From Bathymodiolus brooksi (Eukaryota > Mollusca > Bivalvia > Mytilida > Modiolidae), in contig OY804584.1 in the NCBI GenBank assembly GCA_963680875.1, forward strand, positions 97,174,031 through 97,238,030: a stretch of DNA of 64,000 nucleotides. The letters run 5' to 3'. How positions within the stretch are numbered: the first letter of the stretch is position 1; every line of letters starts with the position of its first letter. Below are positions 14,101 to 29,100 of the stretch, piece by piece. The notes under the pieces were generated by a model. The model ran no database searches. It saw nothing but the letters and a program-made list of their open reading frames with translations, and was not told the DNA's origin. Both the position numbers and the translations under genes were made by a program.

Positions 14101-17100
14101 TGGCACTTTACACACCCTGGCATATACACATAAATAAAAATCGATCAATAACTTGTTTCACAGGTAAGTAAGTATGTGTGTACAGGTAACGAAAACAGCA
14201 AACCGGTTTGAAATAACTTCATTATTAGAAAATATATTATTGAAACAAATCAGGTGTGCTTAACTTTTGTCGGACTGTATATTTTAGATGTACCTGTATA
14301 TAAGGCAATTGCTGTGTAGGTTAACAGAACTGAAGCGTAACTTACTCGTAGAAAAGTCTCATGTTTCCGAGGACTGCTACAGAGAGGATAGATGCAAAGT
14401 TTGCCCTGAAAATACAAAATGCAATAAGATAATGTATTCCTTCACATGTAGTAACAAACGGATACTTTATTATTTTATTCCTGTACAGGCAGCAGCAAAC
14501 ATGTAATTGATTTCTACATATGTAGTAATAAAAAGATAACTTAATTTGGTTTTATTGCTCCCAAAACTTTAAATCATTTGGCTTTCCAATCTCTGGATTT
14601 TTAGCATACCTGATTACAAGTTAGTATTGTCATGACATACATAAAATTTAAGCCTGATGAAGGTTGCCTCAGAAACGTGTCGTGCGCACTAAATTTGATT
14701 TCTATGTTTTTATTACAGTTTACAATAAATAGATTTGTCATGAAAATTAAAATGTAAAGATATATTATGGATTGCTCATTTTTCCTATATCATGACATTA
14801 TTCAACCATCACAATTGGATATCACAATATATATATAGGGGATCCTAATGAAAATATCAATTCGTCAGACTAAGTCTAATGTCTGACAGTAAACAATAGG
14901 CAGTAAAAACATTAATAATGTTTTGAAAATAGTTCAGGGTTGGTTGAAAGTTATGTGACCAATCAAATTTGTTCTCCATGAAATACTATTTACTATTGAC
15001 TTAACTTACTTGTCTTTCATTGTTATATTGTTTTGTTGTTCTAATGTCTGAACCAATGATTTAAGGAACAATTTGTTGGTCATCAATTTATCAAACATCG
15101 TCATTGCTTTCTGTACTTTACTTCTTTTGTCATCTGTTATCTATAAAAAAGGTATATTATGTTAGAATTATGAACGCCCTCCTGATGGCTATTTCATACA
15201 TCTTTGTATTTTGTTATACTTTGGTCATGCTTATTTTGGTAGAAGTCAACATGATTTGGAAGAGGGGTAATGCTGCTAGATCCACTGATATTAAGGGATT
15301 TTATACAGGTAAGCCCCTTATGATGTGTTGTGTATTTAGTAAGCCAGGAATCTGTCATATTGTGCTTCAAAGTTCGAGATTTGACGGTGAAGTGATTCCT
15401 ATTTTTGTGGTTTGTTTATTGTCGACCATCTCCGATTCAATATTTTATTTTTCATGAACATACCATAGGTTCATGTAGAATTGAATGTGTTTCCATCTCC
15501 TCCTTTGGAAACAACTGGTGAAAAGCATACGACTGGTAGTCAAAATATGGAACAACACATGACACCAACTCTGCCTTCATTTTTCGAATTGTCATCTGAG
15601 CATCTACAATCGAAAACAATGCTATAATATTGAAGCATCACAGGAAAATAAACAAGTGTTAAAATATGCTGAACATCTATAAGACCATAGTAAAAGCATT
15701 TCAATCGACCTTGGGCGCATCTGATGAAGCTTATTCCAGAAAGGCGTCACGCTCATTAAATTAGATATCTTCAAGTTTAGTACAATATATTGCAGGTATT
15801 TATGTGTAAGAAAACCTTGAAGATACCAAAGTGGTAATCAGAATAAGTATGTCAAAGAATAACAGACAAAACAATGCCCAAAAAAAAGGGCAAAACGACA
15901 AACAGTGATCTATAAAACACTACATTGAAAACTAAAGATCGAGCAGGCGGGAACTCAAGTGCTCAGGAAGGGTAAGCAGTTTCTGCTCCACTAGTGTCAC
16001 CTGTCGTGTTACCCTTAAGTATTTCTCCTAAATATATATCTTTGAATGATATATACATATCATTGATATAATGTGATGATGCACCAGTTTTATCAATTAT
16101 TGGAACATGCTTTGTTTAATTTAAGGTTTCAGGTACCAAATATATACGATGCAATATTTCTAGTGAATAATAATAAAACGCTTTCAAATTTTATATGGAA
16201 TATAATGCTGAAAATTCATGTAATTCACACAATACATTAGACCTACGTTATCAGAACTGTTCCAAACAATAGGAAAATCATAGAAACAAGCGAGTGGTAA
16301 AATTGATACTCCAAACAGCAAGCAGCAAATTCACTCTATAAAGAATAAAAACGATTATAACAGACACATATATTTACTGTATACCGTGGGTCCTATTGTG
16401 TGGTATATTTACGTACTATTTAAACTAATTCCTACTAACACGGTACTATAGAATCCTGATATATTTCTGTATTTTAATAACGGTCATATTTATTTAAAAA
16501 GTGAGAGTTTGTGCAATTTCTTTACTCTATATCTCATGACAACATCTTCCAGATAACAACAATTATATAAGAGTACCTTCAACACTTGCTGCCCTGATTG
16601 TTTCTTCCAGTTTTAGCTGTTCCATTTGGAATCCTTTCTCTGCCTTATTCTTCTGCTGCCTTATGATAAGTACTGCAGATACACCAATTACAACAGCAAC
16701 AACGACGGCTGTAGCCAAGACGGCTATCAGAATGGTCGTAACAGGGATCTTTGATACGTACTTTAAATGTCCTACGTTTTCACGAATGCGACCAACTTTT
16801 ACCTAAAATATCAAATATACAATGAAATAACTTCTGAACTCCATATAAAAGTATGTGAACCCCTATGCCAGTTAGAAATTGATGTAAGCAATAGGTTCCC
16901 CTTTGTGGAAGCACATGGTCATTCTGGCATTTGTACTCGGATTGCGAAATCATTCACTCACACAATTGTATCATGATTAGCAGTGTCCTGATTGGACAAA
17001 TTACTAAGAATCAGCTTCTAATCCTCATGCAGACAATTTGTATATTTTAAAACACTGTATATGTATTCTGTATAGCAAAGATATTGGTTTTGTCAATTTA

Positions 17101-20100
17101 ACAATTGTTATAATGATTGGGTACCTTTCAATATGTGCTTACTTGAGTTATTTTTTGCCCACAAATGTTATCCATGTCATGATAATACAATGGATGATAT
17201 ATATAACGAATATGACACACTATCCCTTCAAAAGCCCAATGTTTCATTTGGTAGATTTATGGATTTCAGTAGCCATGACTTTGATTTTGTTTTTATTTAT
17301 GTCTTGTATCATAATTGTTTTTATTTCGTAACTTCACTGACTTGTGTACTATGTTTCTATCTACTACGAGCTAATAAACACAAGTGTATGTAATTAAGAA
17401 CTAAAACTAAGTTTCTGTGATGTGGATTCTGACCTTTGTTTGACATCGTGGAGATGTAAAGATAAGTTAAATTAAAATACATCCACAGTTCCATCATAGA
17501 ATTTAGAAAAAGTAACGTTAGTTTAGGGATAAATATTTTATGGTTTTGGTACAAATGATAGATTTGAGGACTTTACAATTTGTTGATATCAATTGGGTTG
17601 ATATATACATATGCATGTAAAAATAGGATTACAGCTGGACCAATGACATTGTAGCATCGTAACTAACAATAAAGACAGACATTTCAAAATAATTTCACAA
17701 TCTCCAGTTTAATTGTATGTAATGCATACCATTATGAATACAGTATTGTCATCGCTATGATTCGTACGAGGTACTTCTTTGAGTGGTAAGCATGTGATAT
17801 TTTCATTGGTCATTTTTTCCACAACACACCTCCCATCCAAACCTATTTGTACAAAATAATCTTCCTTTTTTGCTCCCTCTAGTAAGTTTCTGCCCTGAAA
17901 ACGTACATAATTAAGGATTTGACAAGAATTTACGGTCGGTCTCATTTCTATAATACTAATATATACATTTTATGTCTTATCATCCTGAAGATTAAGCTAT
18001 ACATTCTTATTGTAATCTAAGTTTGTGGTTTTTCCATTACGCATAAAATATGTAAAATTGGAATCAAATAAAACAAATGAATAAATGATTTACAAAAATC
18101 CACGGTAGAAAGTATAAAAAAAAACATCATTCAATCATCAAAATGATTCCCGTGATACACAAAATCCCTGATAAAGATAACTATCTTTGGATACTTTTTA
18201 TCAGCTCAACTGGACTGTCCAACATTGTTTGTCATCCATAACTGTCTAATATCATAATGGAATATTATTATGAGGACAGAATCTGTTGAAGAAAGTTGTC
18301 ATGTGTTAACTAAAGCACATTGCAGGTGCATTCCAATATAGTTCATGAAAGTATAATTTTGAACAATATATATGTGGCTTTTTACCTTGCTAAGCATATT
18401 AATAAATGAAAAAAATACAGTAGCAGGATGTCCATTCGATTTCGATGTGTTTAATAGAATACACTCAATAATTATTTATTTAGAAGTTAATATCATGATT
18501 AAGGCACTATCTGCATACACTGACTTGGAATGTTGTTGCCAGCTCAGAGCATATCTAATTGTTAGTCCATTTCCTGAACCCCGGGCTCTCCAAACATCTT
18601 GATCTTACCCTCCTCAAAAGAAAGCATTATAAAATAAGTGAACATGACAAAAATAGTCCTTCCTGACAAACAAATTAAGATATTAAAATCAGAATGCTAT
18701 CATAATACAAGAAAATGCCACCATACTTCCCCCGTTGACCAGGTAAGACTTCAGCCATAGAGCAATGTCGTGAAAGGCATATCCTTTATTTATGATGTCA
18801 TTAATTTTTCAGATAAGATTTATTCTTTTCAATAATTATTTTGCTGGAATTCAAATGATTTTTATTTAAAAAAGAATATAATTCAATATGTTACCTTGAT
18901 ATGTATGGTTGATTCTTTGTCGTACTCGATCAGTGGCAGCTTATCAAAAAATGGATTTTCGATGTAACAAATAGTATACAGGGTTTGATAGTCATCATAA
19001 TTTATGACAATATTTTGTCCTATTGATCGCTTACGTCTTTCAAAATCAGATGATACATATGGTGGTGTTTCACATACAACAATAGTATCTGAAGAAATGG
19101 TACATGGATTCTCCTGGAAATGAAATCAATCAGTAATTGTAGTATATATGATGGAAAAAGTGAACTATCTATCAATTTTTTCATATCTACTCTATAAAAG
19201 AAAAGCTTAAGAAGTGATAGTCAACAATTCCACAAATATCAACAGTCACTTCATCACCTCAAATTGTACATGATATAAATACCACGGCATATAATGTTAT
19301 AAATCGAGTTTCTGGCTTGGGAAATGCAGAAAGGTAATCCCAGTCGCAAATCTTGAAACATGGATCTCAAACGGCAATGTATATATAAATAAACGATTCT
19401 CTTCCACTCAAGCAAAAATTACATACTATCACAAAATTGAATGACAACGTAAGCATGGACAGTACAATAGCATGGTAAATAATTGATTGACGTTAACTGA
19501 CTACTACATGTAGCTAGGAAAGTATAATATGTTGGTTAAAGACCATGTTCCTATGACAAAATAATCATAGCTCTCATAGATATGATATAAATTAGTCATA
19601 CAAATCAATCGAAGATAAGAATAAATAGGTCATTAATTTATTGGAATCAAATGTTGAACATAAAATAGTAATTAATCTATGTATAACATGGAATGAGATA
19701 TCGTGTCGTGACATCTGCTCGGTCATGCAATAAAGACGGTCATTTGTTTTGATTTACTATTCTCGCGCAGCACGAGGTTAATGACGTCATTCTGTATATG
19801 TATAGTGTACGTAGACGCCGAAGCAGTTCTTTAAACTTGAAGATTACAAAATGCGGTTAAAACAGATAAGATTGAATTGAATAAATTCCATGCAAGTAAA
19901 ACAGATCCTTTTTACTAATATCCTTTTAACCTGGTCATTCTTCCTGTGAAATATATTCTAAGCGATGGTATTCCCCAAGCATTTTTACTTTTCCGGTTTG
20001 TTGACATAATCGTCATCACAGTTCGTGACCTTTTCTGGAATGTAGGCCAAGCAAATAGTATTTTAAAATACTTGATGATTGATCATTCAGATTCCACCAT

Positions 20101-23100
20101 TTTCTAGAAAATGGCTGATTTTACCGGGGAAATACATACAAGTGCTCTCCATTAGTCACAAAATGGCAGATTATTTTGCATTTCCACTGCTGCTTTAATA
20201 ACAAATATACCCCTTACTTCTTGGGGTAATACAATGATATTCACAGAGAAGATAGAAAACGGATTAATTTAACAGCAATAATCAAAATTCATACCATAAA
20301 TTGAACAGAGAATTAAATTAAACCAGACAGAAAATTGAGATTATCTGGGGGAAAAAAACCTGTAATTATTAAAAATAGCATCAACAAAACTGTATTGTTA
20401 CCACTCTGTGATAATAAATGTGATTGAAATAAACAGAAATAAGTCATTAATTGTTTTACAACAATATGGCAGTATGTAGTCAGTCTAATATATCGCATTG
20501 ACAAAAGCAAAAACACCAAATTCACTGGATTAAATATTTTATTATATGTTCAATGTTTGCATCAAATAATTAATTTTTAATACTTCAATTTCAAACTATT
20601 AAAAAAAACCATCTTTTGAAAGTTTTCAGACAAAGCAATTACACAGAAAAAGCTAAAATACTATACTTTCTTAATCTGGTTTACTTTTTAAGGTTGGTTG
20701 GTCTATGACAAAATCATGTGTTTTATTGACCTTTGACCGGTCTTATGTGACGTAATAGGACGCCATTTGGAAAAAGGGTAGTAAACAAATATGGGTCAGT
20801 GTGTAATTATCATCGATCTTTTTTCATACATGTGAGCAAGAATAGATGAGGAACATAATTAAAAAGAAAAAAATGTTTACTTTTCAAACATGAAAAAAAA
20901 ATCAAACATTATCCAATGACTGACCGACTTATTGTCACACGGGGATATAAATGTTACTATTTATTTGCTAATTGGACCTACTACTTGTTATACCAGCAGA
21001 TTGTTTCGATTTATAGCAAAGTAAGCATGTCTGGTGTTTGTTTATGTTTGTCAATAGTCCCCAGCTCTAAGGATTGCTATACATAACAATCAAATTGTCT
21101 ACTTCATGTATGTTGTGATGTCATAACATATAATATATGGTAGAGTTCATCAAAAGAGTACGAACAATGTCTTATGCCGTTTATATATATATGCTACATA
21201 TATGATCTGGAATCATTTAAATACTGAACAATACATACAATCATTTGAATATATTATAAGAATAAACAAATTATGATATAATAAATAAAGACGTACACCA
21301 TCATGCTCTGTTATTCCATCTTAAATCTGAATAATTCAAACTTTATCCTTCTGTTGTGATGTCTAACTTACCATATTATGGACATGGACTTCTCCAACAT
21401 CCAGAAAACCTTTTCCTTTAATTGTAATCTTAATGCCTCCACTAAAATATATAACAGGTTTATAGATATTATATCATATCCTAGTCTATATAAACGTTAT
21501 GCAATTGTTTCGGGTATTATTAGTTTTATAATTTTTTTCATTTGAATAAAATGGTTTGACAGCGTGGTTTTTCTTTTGATAAATTAGTAGTTTGCTTCAA
21601 CTCATTAAAGACATGTAAGTTATGAAATGTAATTCGCTCAATTAAAAAAAAGAAAAATGGGCAAAACAATTTCTAAATGTCAGCCTGCTTCATTTTAGCA
21701 GAAAAAAAACCACTGACATGTTGCAAATACTTTTGCTTTTTTATATTATTTTCTTCCTCTTGGGAACTGTTCTTCTATTGTGTTGTCTGATGAGGAATAG
21801 TTCCTCAGCAAACGTCGAGAGCACCACATCTCACCAGACAAAACTAGTAAAACTCTTCACGGGGGGGAATATAATAATATGTTTAGTATATAGCATCTCA
21901 GTCTGCTGCGCGGGGTTAAATTCCTCGGCATTTACACTGCCGAACCTCGCCACGTTGTCAGCAAACGATAAACATACTACATCATCGTCTATTTTAGAGA
22001 GGTATATTTTGCCAAAAATATATAAAATAACACGAGTAAACTGGCATAAGTCCCATCGCTAGGTATAATCACCCGTTGCCAAACTGTTCAAAAATAGTAA
22101 ACGCTAATCATCCAATCAAAATAAAGCATGTTCACATGTTACATACTAAATAACGGTAGATTAGCCTGTTTATTCCTAATAATTCCCTGAAACAATAGAA
22201 TATTATAGAGTGCAGTTTCTCAAATCTATGATTCTTGAGAAAATGTATGTACATGTTTAAGGTGTAAATACAGAAAAGATATGATAGTTCGTTGCCAGTT
22301 TTGCCTTCTTTCTCAGCATGAACTATTCATCTTTCTACTTTCTATGGCATATTTTATAGTTCTGACATTGAGGTGTACCACAATTCATGTAAAATGTGTA
22401 CCTGCATTCACTTAGGAGGTGGTCAATGGCTCATCTTAGGGTGTAGTAAATTGATTGAGCAAGTGTACCACAGCTCATATAGGATGTGAACTAGAACTCA
22501 GAACAAGAACACCACAACTCATTGAGGAGGAACATCACAAATCTCTTAGGAAATGCACTCATTTCAAAATTTAGTATTTAATATTTTGGTTTGGGTTTAT
22601 GTGGAAAAAATACGTTTGTCTCGAGTTTGAATCTCGGTTTTAAAAACAAAGTTAAAATATTGGCAAATATTCGCGTCAGTGTTATTTTCGTTGCAGACAT
22701 TCAACGGTCAAAAACGTCCGCGAACATTTCCCGGTATACAATACCACTATTCATTTAATATGTATGCCACAGCTCATTTAGACGTTATTTTTCCACTCAT
22801 TTAGGAGGTATACCTCAACTCATTTAGGAGGTATACCCCAACTCATTTAGGAGATATACCACTCCTCATTTACGCGGATGTCCTAAATGCATTTAGTAGA
22901 TGTACCTCAATTCATATGGGAAGTAAATCTAACGCTTTGGTACCATAACTCATTTAGCAGTGCATCATAACTCATTTAGGAGATACACCATAATTCATTG
23001 ACACACCTTAATACCGAAAAGATACACACATTTTAATATATTTACCTTCTAAATACTGTGGCATTTTGTGAAGACTGTGAAATTATGGTTGGATTCTTGA

Positions 23101-26100
23101 CAAAACTAAAATTTCCAGAAAAATTCAGTGGTGTATCCTTATCAACAATAACCATCAGTTTGGTCAGTGTTAGAATTTCATTAGATTTGTCCATTCTACA
23201 CATAATGTTCCTCTTTCCTGCAGGTTTTCCATCTCTAAATCGTAATATTCAACATTTATATACAATGTGTGCTGATACAATTTGTGAATATTAGTAACAT
23301 ATTCTTCTTTTAGAAAAAGTTATGCTAAAAATAAGAAATTTAAATAGTGACGACATTTTTAAGATAGATCACAACTGAATTATATTCCAATACGGTTTGG
23401 TAAACCAATGAGTGAGTTATCTGTAGTTTATTGCAATTCTTAAGCCATATCATGGCGAGTTCAAGTTAATTTTCGATGAGATGATGATTAGATCCGCTTT
23501 CTATTAGACCAACATGCTTAGTTGGATGTTAATAGTACTAGCTCACTGAAACAACAGTCCGTCGAGCAAACAAATCTTTGCTCTTTCTCTTTAATGTTAC
23601 ATGCAACCAGTACCAATTGTGCAGCTATTGGTGCAACCGGGTCGGGGCGCAGACCCACGATCTAGCGAACTCAAGGCGATCACGTTAACAATTACACCAC
23701 CGATGCCGTTCGAATATTGTTTGGATGGAATTATACATCATACATGTAATGTACCTTAAATAGATAAATGAATAACTTAGACAAACATATGACTTCGATG
23801 TACAAAAAATACATGAATGGATAGACATATAGCTACAGATTGTTTAAAGTACAATAGATAGCTGAGCGGATTATGGGCAGACATATTACTATCATGTAAA
23901 ATTGATACATGGATAATGATCCTAGATCTTTGCCTGAAAATTATATAGAGGCAACTTATAGACAACAAATAAAGAAAGTCCATGTTGTTCTTATTATAAT
24001 TCAATAAAAATTGAAAGATGTTGTTGAAAGGTAAATTTCTTATTTTTAGATTAGAAACATACATACATTTCTTTAAAGAGGCATTAGCTACGACTTTGAC
24101 CAAAATGATATGTTTTGGAAATTGGTAAATAGCTTTAAAATGATGAAATAAAGGTCAATATTTCACATTAAGCAGCTTATCATACCACTTTTCGCCTTTT
24201 GAGAACGAAAATTACCATCGATTTATTATTTCCTTGCAAGCAAATAATTTGAACTCGCTTTCTCCGTATGCAACTGACCTTACTAGTGACAGGTAAAAAC
24301 GAATAATTTGTATTTTGTCGCTTATTAACTGCAAACTTGCATGGTTCTTTGTCCGTAATAAACACCGACTAAAAGCAGATTCACAGAAAATAAGATATAA
24401 GTGCATTGTTGTACTCATTTAATGACGATTCGGCAAACCCCGTAACCAATGCCGATATTTAATAAGATGGCGTCCATTTCTTGATCGATCTCAAAACACG
24501 ATCAGTTGCACCTTTATAAGCTACAGAAGCACGTTTTATTAAGGCATCAATCATATCTGATAGTTTATATGGGTAACAAGAATTTACGATTTTGGCAGAT
24601 AATGCCCCTTTAACATAGATATCTTGTGACCATATATAGACAATGATAGCCGTTATCAAATACATGCTCAATTTGTTATTAATAACAAAATAAATAAAAC
24701 GAATGCTAGAAAATGTATTTCATTAGATCTTTTCTGACCTAATATAGAAAAATGCCAGCAATTATTGTGTCCAATTGTGTACTAAGATAAATAAAACGAA
24801 TGCTAGAAAATGTATTTCATTAGATCTTTTCTGACCTAATATAGAAAAATTCCAGCAATTATTGTGTCCAATTGTGTACTAAGATAAATAAAACGAATGC
24901 TAGAAAATGTATTTCATTAGATCTTTTCTGACCTAATATAGAAAAATGCCAGCAATTATTGTGTCCAATTGTGTACTAAGATAAATAAAACGAATGCTAG
25001 AAAATGTATTTCATTAGATCTTTTCTGACCTAATATAGAAAAATGCCAGCAATTATTGTGTCTAATTGTGTACTAAGATAAATAAAACGAATGCTAGAAA
25101 ATGTATTTCATTAGATCTTTTCTGACCTAATATAGAAAAATGCCAGCAATTATTGTGTCCAATTGTGTACTAAGATAAATAAAACGAATGCTAGAAAATG
25201 TATTTCATTAGATCTTTTCTGACCTAATATAGAAAAATGCCAGCAATTATTGTGTCCAATTGTGTACTAAGATAAATAAAACGAATGCTAGAAAATGTAT
25301 TTCATTAGATCTTTTCTGACCTAATATAGAAAAATGCCAGCAATTATTGTGTCTAATTGTGTACTAAGATAAATAAAACGAATGCTAGAAAATGTATTTC
25401 ATTAGATCTTTTCTGACCTAATATAGAAAAATGCCAGCAATTATTGTGTCCAATTGTGTACTAAGATACATAAATAAAACGAATGCTAGAAAATGTATTT
25501 CATTAGATCTTTTCTGACCTAATATAGAAAAATGCCAGCAATTATTGTGTCCAATTGTGTACTAAGATAAATAAAACGAATGCTAGAAAATGTATTTCAT
25601 TAGATCTTTTCTGACCTAATATAGAAAAATGCCAGCAATTATTGTGTCCAATTGTGTACTAAGATAAATAAAACGAATGCTAGAAAATGTATTTCATTAG
25701 ATCTTTTCTGACCTAATATAGAAAAATGCCAGCAATTATTGTGTCCAATTGTGTACTAAGATAAATAAAACGAATGCTAGAAAATGTATTTCATTAGATC
25801 TTTTCTGACCTAATATAGAAAAATGCCAGCAATTATTGTGTCCAATTGTGTACTAAGATAAATAAAACGAATGCTAGAAAATGTATTTCATTAGATCTTT
25901 TCTGACCTAATATAGAAAAATGCCAGCAATTATTGTGTCCAATTGTGTACTAAGATAAATAAAACGAATGCTAGAAAATGTATTTCATTAGATCTTTTCT
26001 GACCTAATATAGAAAAATGCCAGCAATTATTGTGTCCAATTGTGTACTAAGATAAATAAAACGAATACTAGAAAAAACAATACCTGCATTTAATACAGAT

Positions 26101-29100
26101 GTCATTATGGTCAGTACAGAACTTAATATCATACTTGTGACCATTTGAACCAGAAAACATATTCTGTCCAGTTATACGTATCTCGATTCCTCCAGCAATT
26201 ATACTTCTGTCTGGTGTGAAATTCAATATTGCCTTTAATATAAAAATAGAATGAAATTAAAGATTTGAACGGAAAACATATTTCTAGGTTAAATAAAATA
26301 ATAGTGAAAAGTAGTATTGCAACTTTTTGACGAAATCCGGTCACGCAAAAGAAGCCATGTGTTTACATTTTGTAAGAAGGAGGTTTGTGCCATTAAACAT
26401 AGATTAATCCCGTCACTTTTTTATTGAAGTGCCTGTGCCAAGCATGAAGAGTGAACGGATGGATTATTGTAAATATATACATCAGACATTTTTAACTAGA
26501 ACGAACAGATAGTTTTACCTTTTGAAGAACCCTTACATAGATTCAGATTTATTTATCAACTGGCTACAGATCTGACACAGATATTACATATAACTGTAAA
26601 GCAAGTCGATAACTAATGGTATCATGAAATGGGAGTTAATCCCACACACAACAAGTTTCTAAAGCATTATTTTAGTTAATGTTTCCGATAAGTAAAGTTG
26701 CTAAACCAGAAAATGGAAAAAAAACGAGTTCACCTAATATGACGTCCGACATTTTGGGATGATAGTAATTTAAGTTATTATCATATTTTTAAAACCAGTG
26801 TTTCGTAGCAGACATGTGTCACCGGACCCATTCACAGTGAATCGATAATATGTTAAACAAAAATCAAGGAATAAATTAGGAGGCCAATTTTCAATCAAAC
26901 AAGCTCACTAGAGCTCGAGTAAGCTACGAAGTAGATAATTACCAAAGCTTTATATTTAGTCAGATTATTAACCTTAACAAATTCATTGTTTTCTTTTTGT
27001 CAGTAAGCATACTAATTATTTACATGCTAAAGATGTAATAATCAATGTGCTTGCTCTGGGTAATCTACCTACAATCTTAAATACACAAGACGTATTAGAC
27101 TAGAAAGTAGAATGATGAGAGTATATATTCAGCTGTTAATTGCTACTTCTGTAACAAGGAACAATAAAACAGATAACCATGCTGGCTTATGACTAGTAGA
27201 TATCACAATATACGACAATCTATCCATGTGTACTTCATAGTATAACTAATTGTATATTAAACCTAAATCAAATCACTTTAATAAGAAATATTTGAAGATA
27301 CCATTGGTAATATGAAACAATGGCCAACAGAAAAAGGGTAAAAGGACAAACAAGGATATACAACCCATCACACAGAAAACAAAAGATCTAGCAAAGCGAA
27401 CCCACTAAAAACAAGTATTGCTCCGGAATGGTGACCAGTTTCTGCTCCATGCATTTGGCACCTGTATCATTATTTCTGGTACAAACCTGATGATAAAACA
27501 TGAACGAGGAAATGACCGGATTGTTATAACGACAAACGGAGCATATTTGTGACACAGATACTCCGTAACGGTTGACCAATACATGGTGGCGACGTGATGA
27601 CTTCAAAGTAACCGCTAGGAACCCGTGGTTCTGTTGCTTCCTTGTTAGCTGCAACCTCCTATCTATCATTTCAAATGTACCATTAAAAGTATTCTTAAAG
27701 CAGTTAATGATTTACAGACGGGCAGACAATGGATGTCAATCGATAGCAAACTCCTAAATAACATTTGTCAAAAAGAGCTAAAAGCAATATACTTACGTTT
27801 GAAACATTACACCGTTCACTGCTACAACTACCAGACACTGTACTTTTACAACCGTTGTTACACCAATCACAGTCATAACCTTGATCTTTCCAGTTTTTAC
27901 AGTATCCACAGTTTCCATCAACATTATCTAGATTCTCACATTTGTAAACTGCTTACACAAAAAAAAAGTCGTGACAAGGAAATGAAACTTGAGTATATGC
28001 TATATGTCATATGTTTATTAAAGGTCATAAATAAAGGAAATGGTAAGTGTAAGTGCTAGAATTCATTCTTAGCTTCCAAAGTGGGGCTTTACTCTTACAT
28101 ATGTTCTGAACACATATGGAGGAATGCACTGTCCCTTAGAAATCAAGCCTGTTCAAAACATTCAAATGTCTGCTACTCCAAAATTTAGGTGAAACCACTG
28201 CCTATCAACTGTAAAATATTGCAATTGAAATGATAAAGTGGCCATATTGTATATCTTATCGGACCCAATTAAAGCATTATCTCTAAAACATTCATGCATA
28301 ATGTGACTTCTGAGAAGTTTCAAATATATTCAGCTTAATGATGCTGACTATATCGTGGTGGTCAGTTTTATTGCTGAAGGAAAAAAATTACCCAGAGAAA
28401 ACCACCTACCTGCCACAAGTCACGGGCAAGCTTAATGACATAATATTATATTAGTACACCTCTCAGCGAGAAGGATTCGAACTTGCAACTTTAGTGGTGA
28501 TAGGCGCTGATCGCATAGATAGTTGTAAATCATAGCTACCATACGATCACCACCACGACTCCTCCCAAGGTTGCTTAGATATAAATAGGTAGAAATAATC
28601 ATACCGTTAAGATTAGCACTGCCATCTAGTCTGGCTTCTTTGTATAACAGTCGAACATCATAGTTTTTATTCAGAGTATTTGGAGCCTTAAAATATGAAG
28701 TAACAACAATGTTATACTATTGATAATAAATATGATTTATCATGTTTTAGGAAATGAAAAAGACTAAATGACATATTACACAATACTTTTATAAATATAT
28801 TGTCTTAATTATCAGCGCGTGTCGCTTAAGAACGAAACTTTAAAATAAACTAGATGATTTCAATTTTCCCGTTGTGAATGTTTCATATAAGTAGCAACAT
28901 TCCAGCAACATGGAGTGAATATCTCCGAGTTGAGCCTTTTGTACCGATTATGGTTTCCTTGATGGAGCGGTTAATGCTAATAAAAAAACTACTGAACCAG
29001 TGGTTCTTAGTTGTTTAGTCGCCATCATGACCTGGTTAGCCATTACGGGATATCTGTGTTATAAATTACCACGGATATGTTTCGTTTGCCGGATATCATA

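Larger units (their letters stand above)
12393..14279 (-). mobile_element. Tc1/mariner-type DNA transposon, defective, in intron 21
   Basis: Terminal inverted repeats of about 27 bp (TACAATCCGACAAAAGTTAA at left, matching inverted end TTAACTTTTGTCGGACTGTA at right), flanked by TA. The interior encodes a minus-strand transposase relic. With the 257-bp nested insertion removed the element is about 1.63 kb, a normal Tc1 size. Confidence 0.93.

Noticed and set aside
16767..17393. Plus-strand open frames of 69-97 codons in and beside exon 18
   Set aside because: Antisense shadow of exon 18 and hydrophobic AT-rich chance frames; no domain.
21718..22062. 114-codon plus-strand open frame in intron 14
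   Set aside because: No recognisable domain or motif, opposite strand to the gene; at most a decayed mobile element.
24690..26074. Regular array considered as CRISPR
   Set aside because: Whole 97-bp units are repeated without unique spacers, and the context is a eukaryotic intron.
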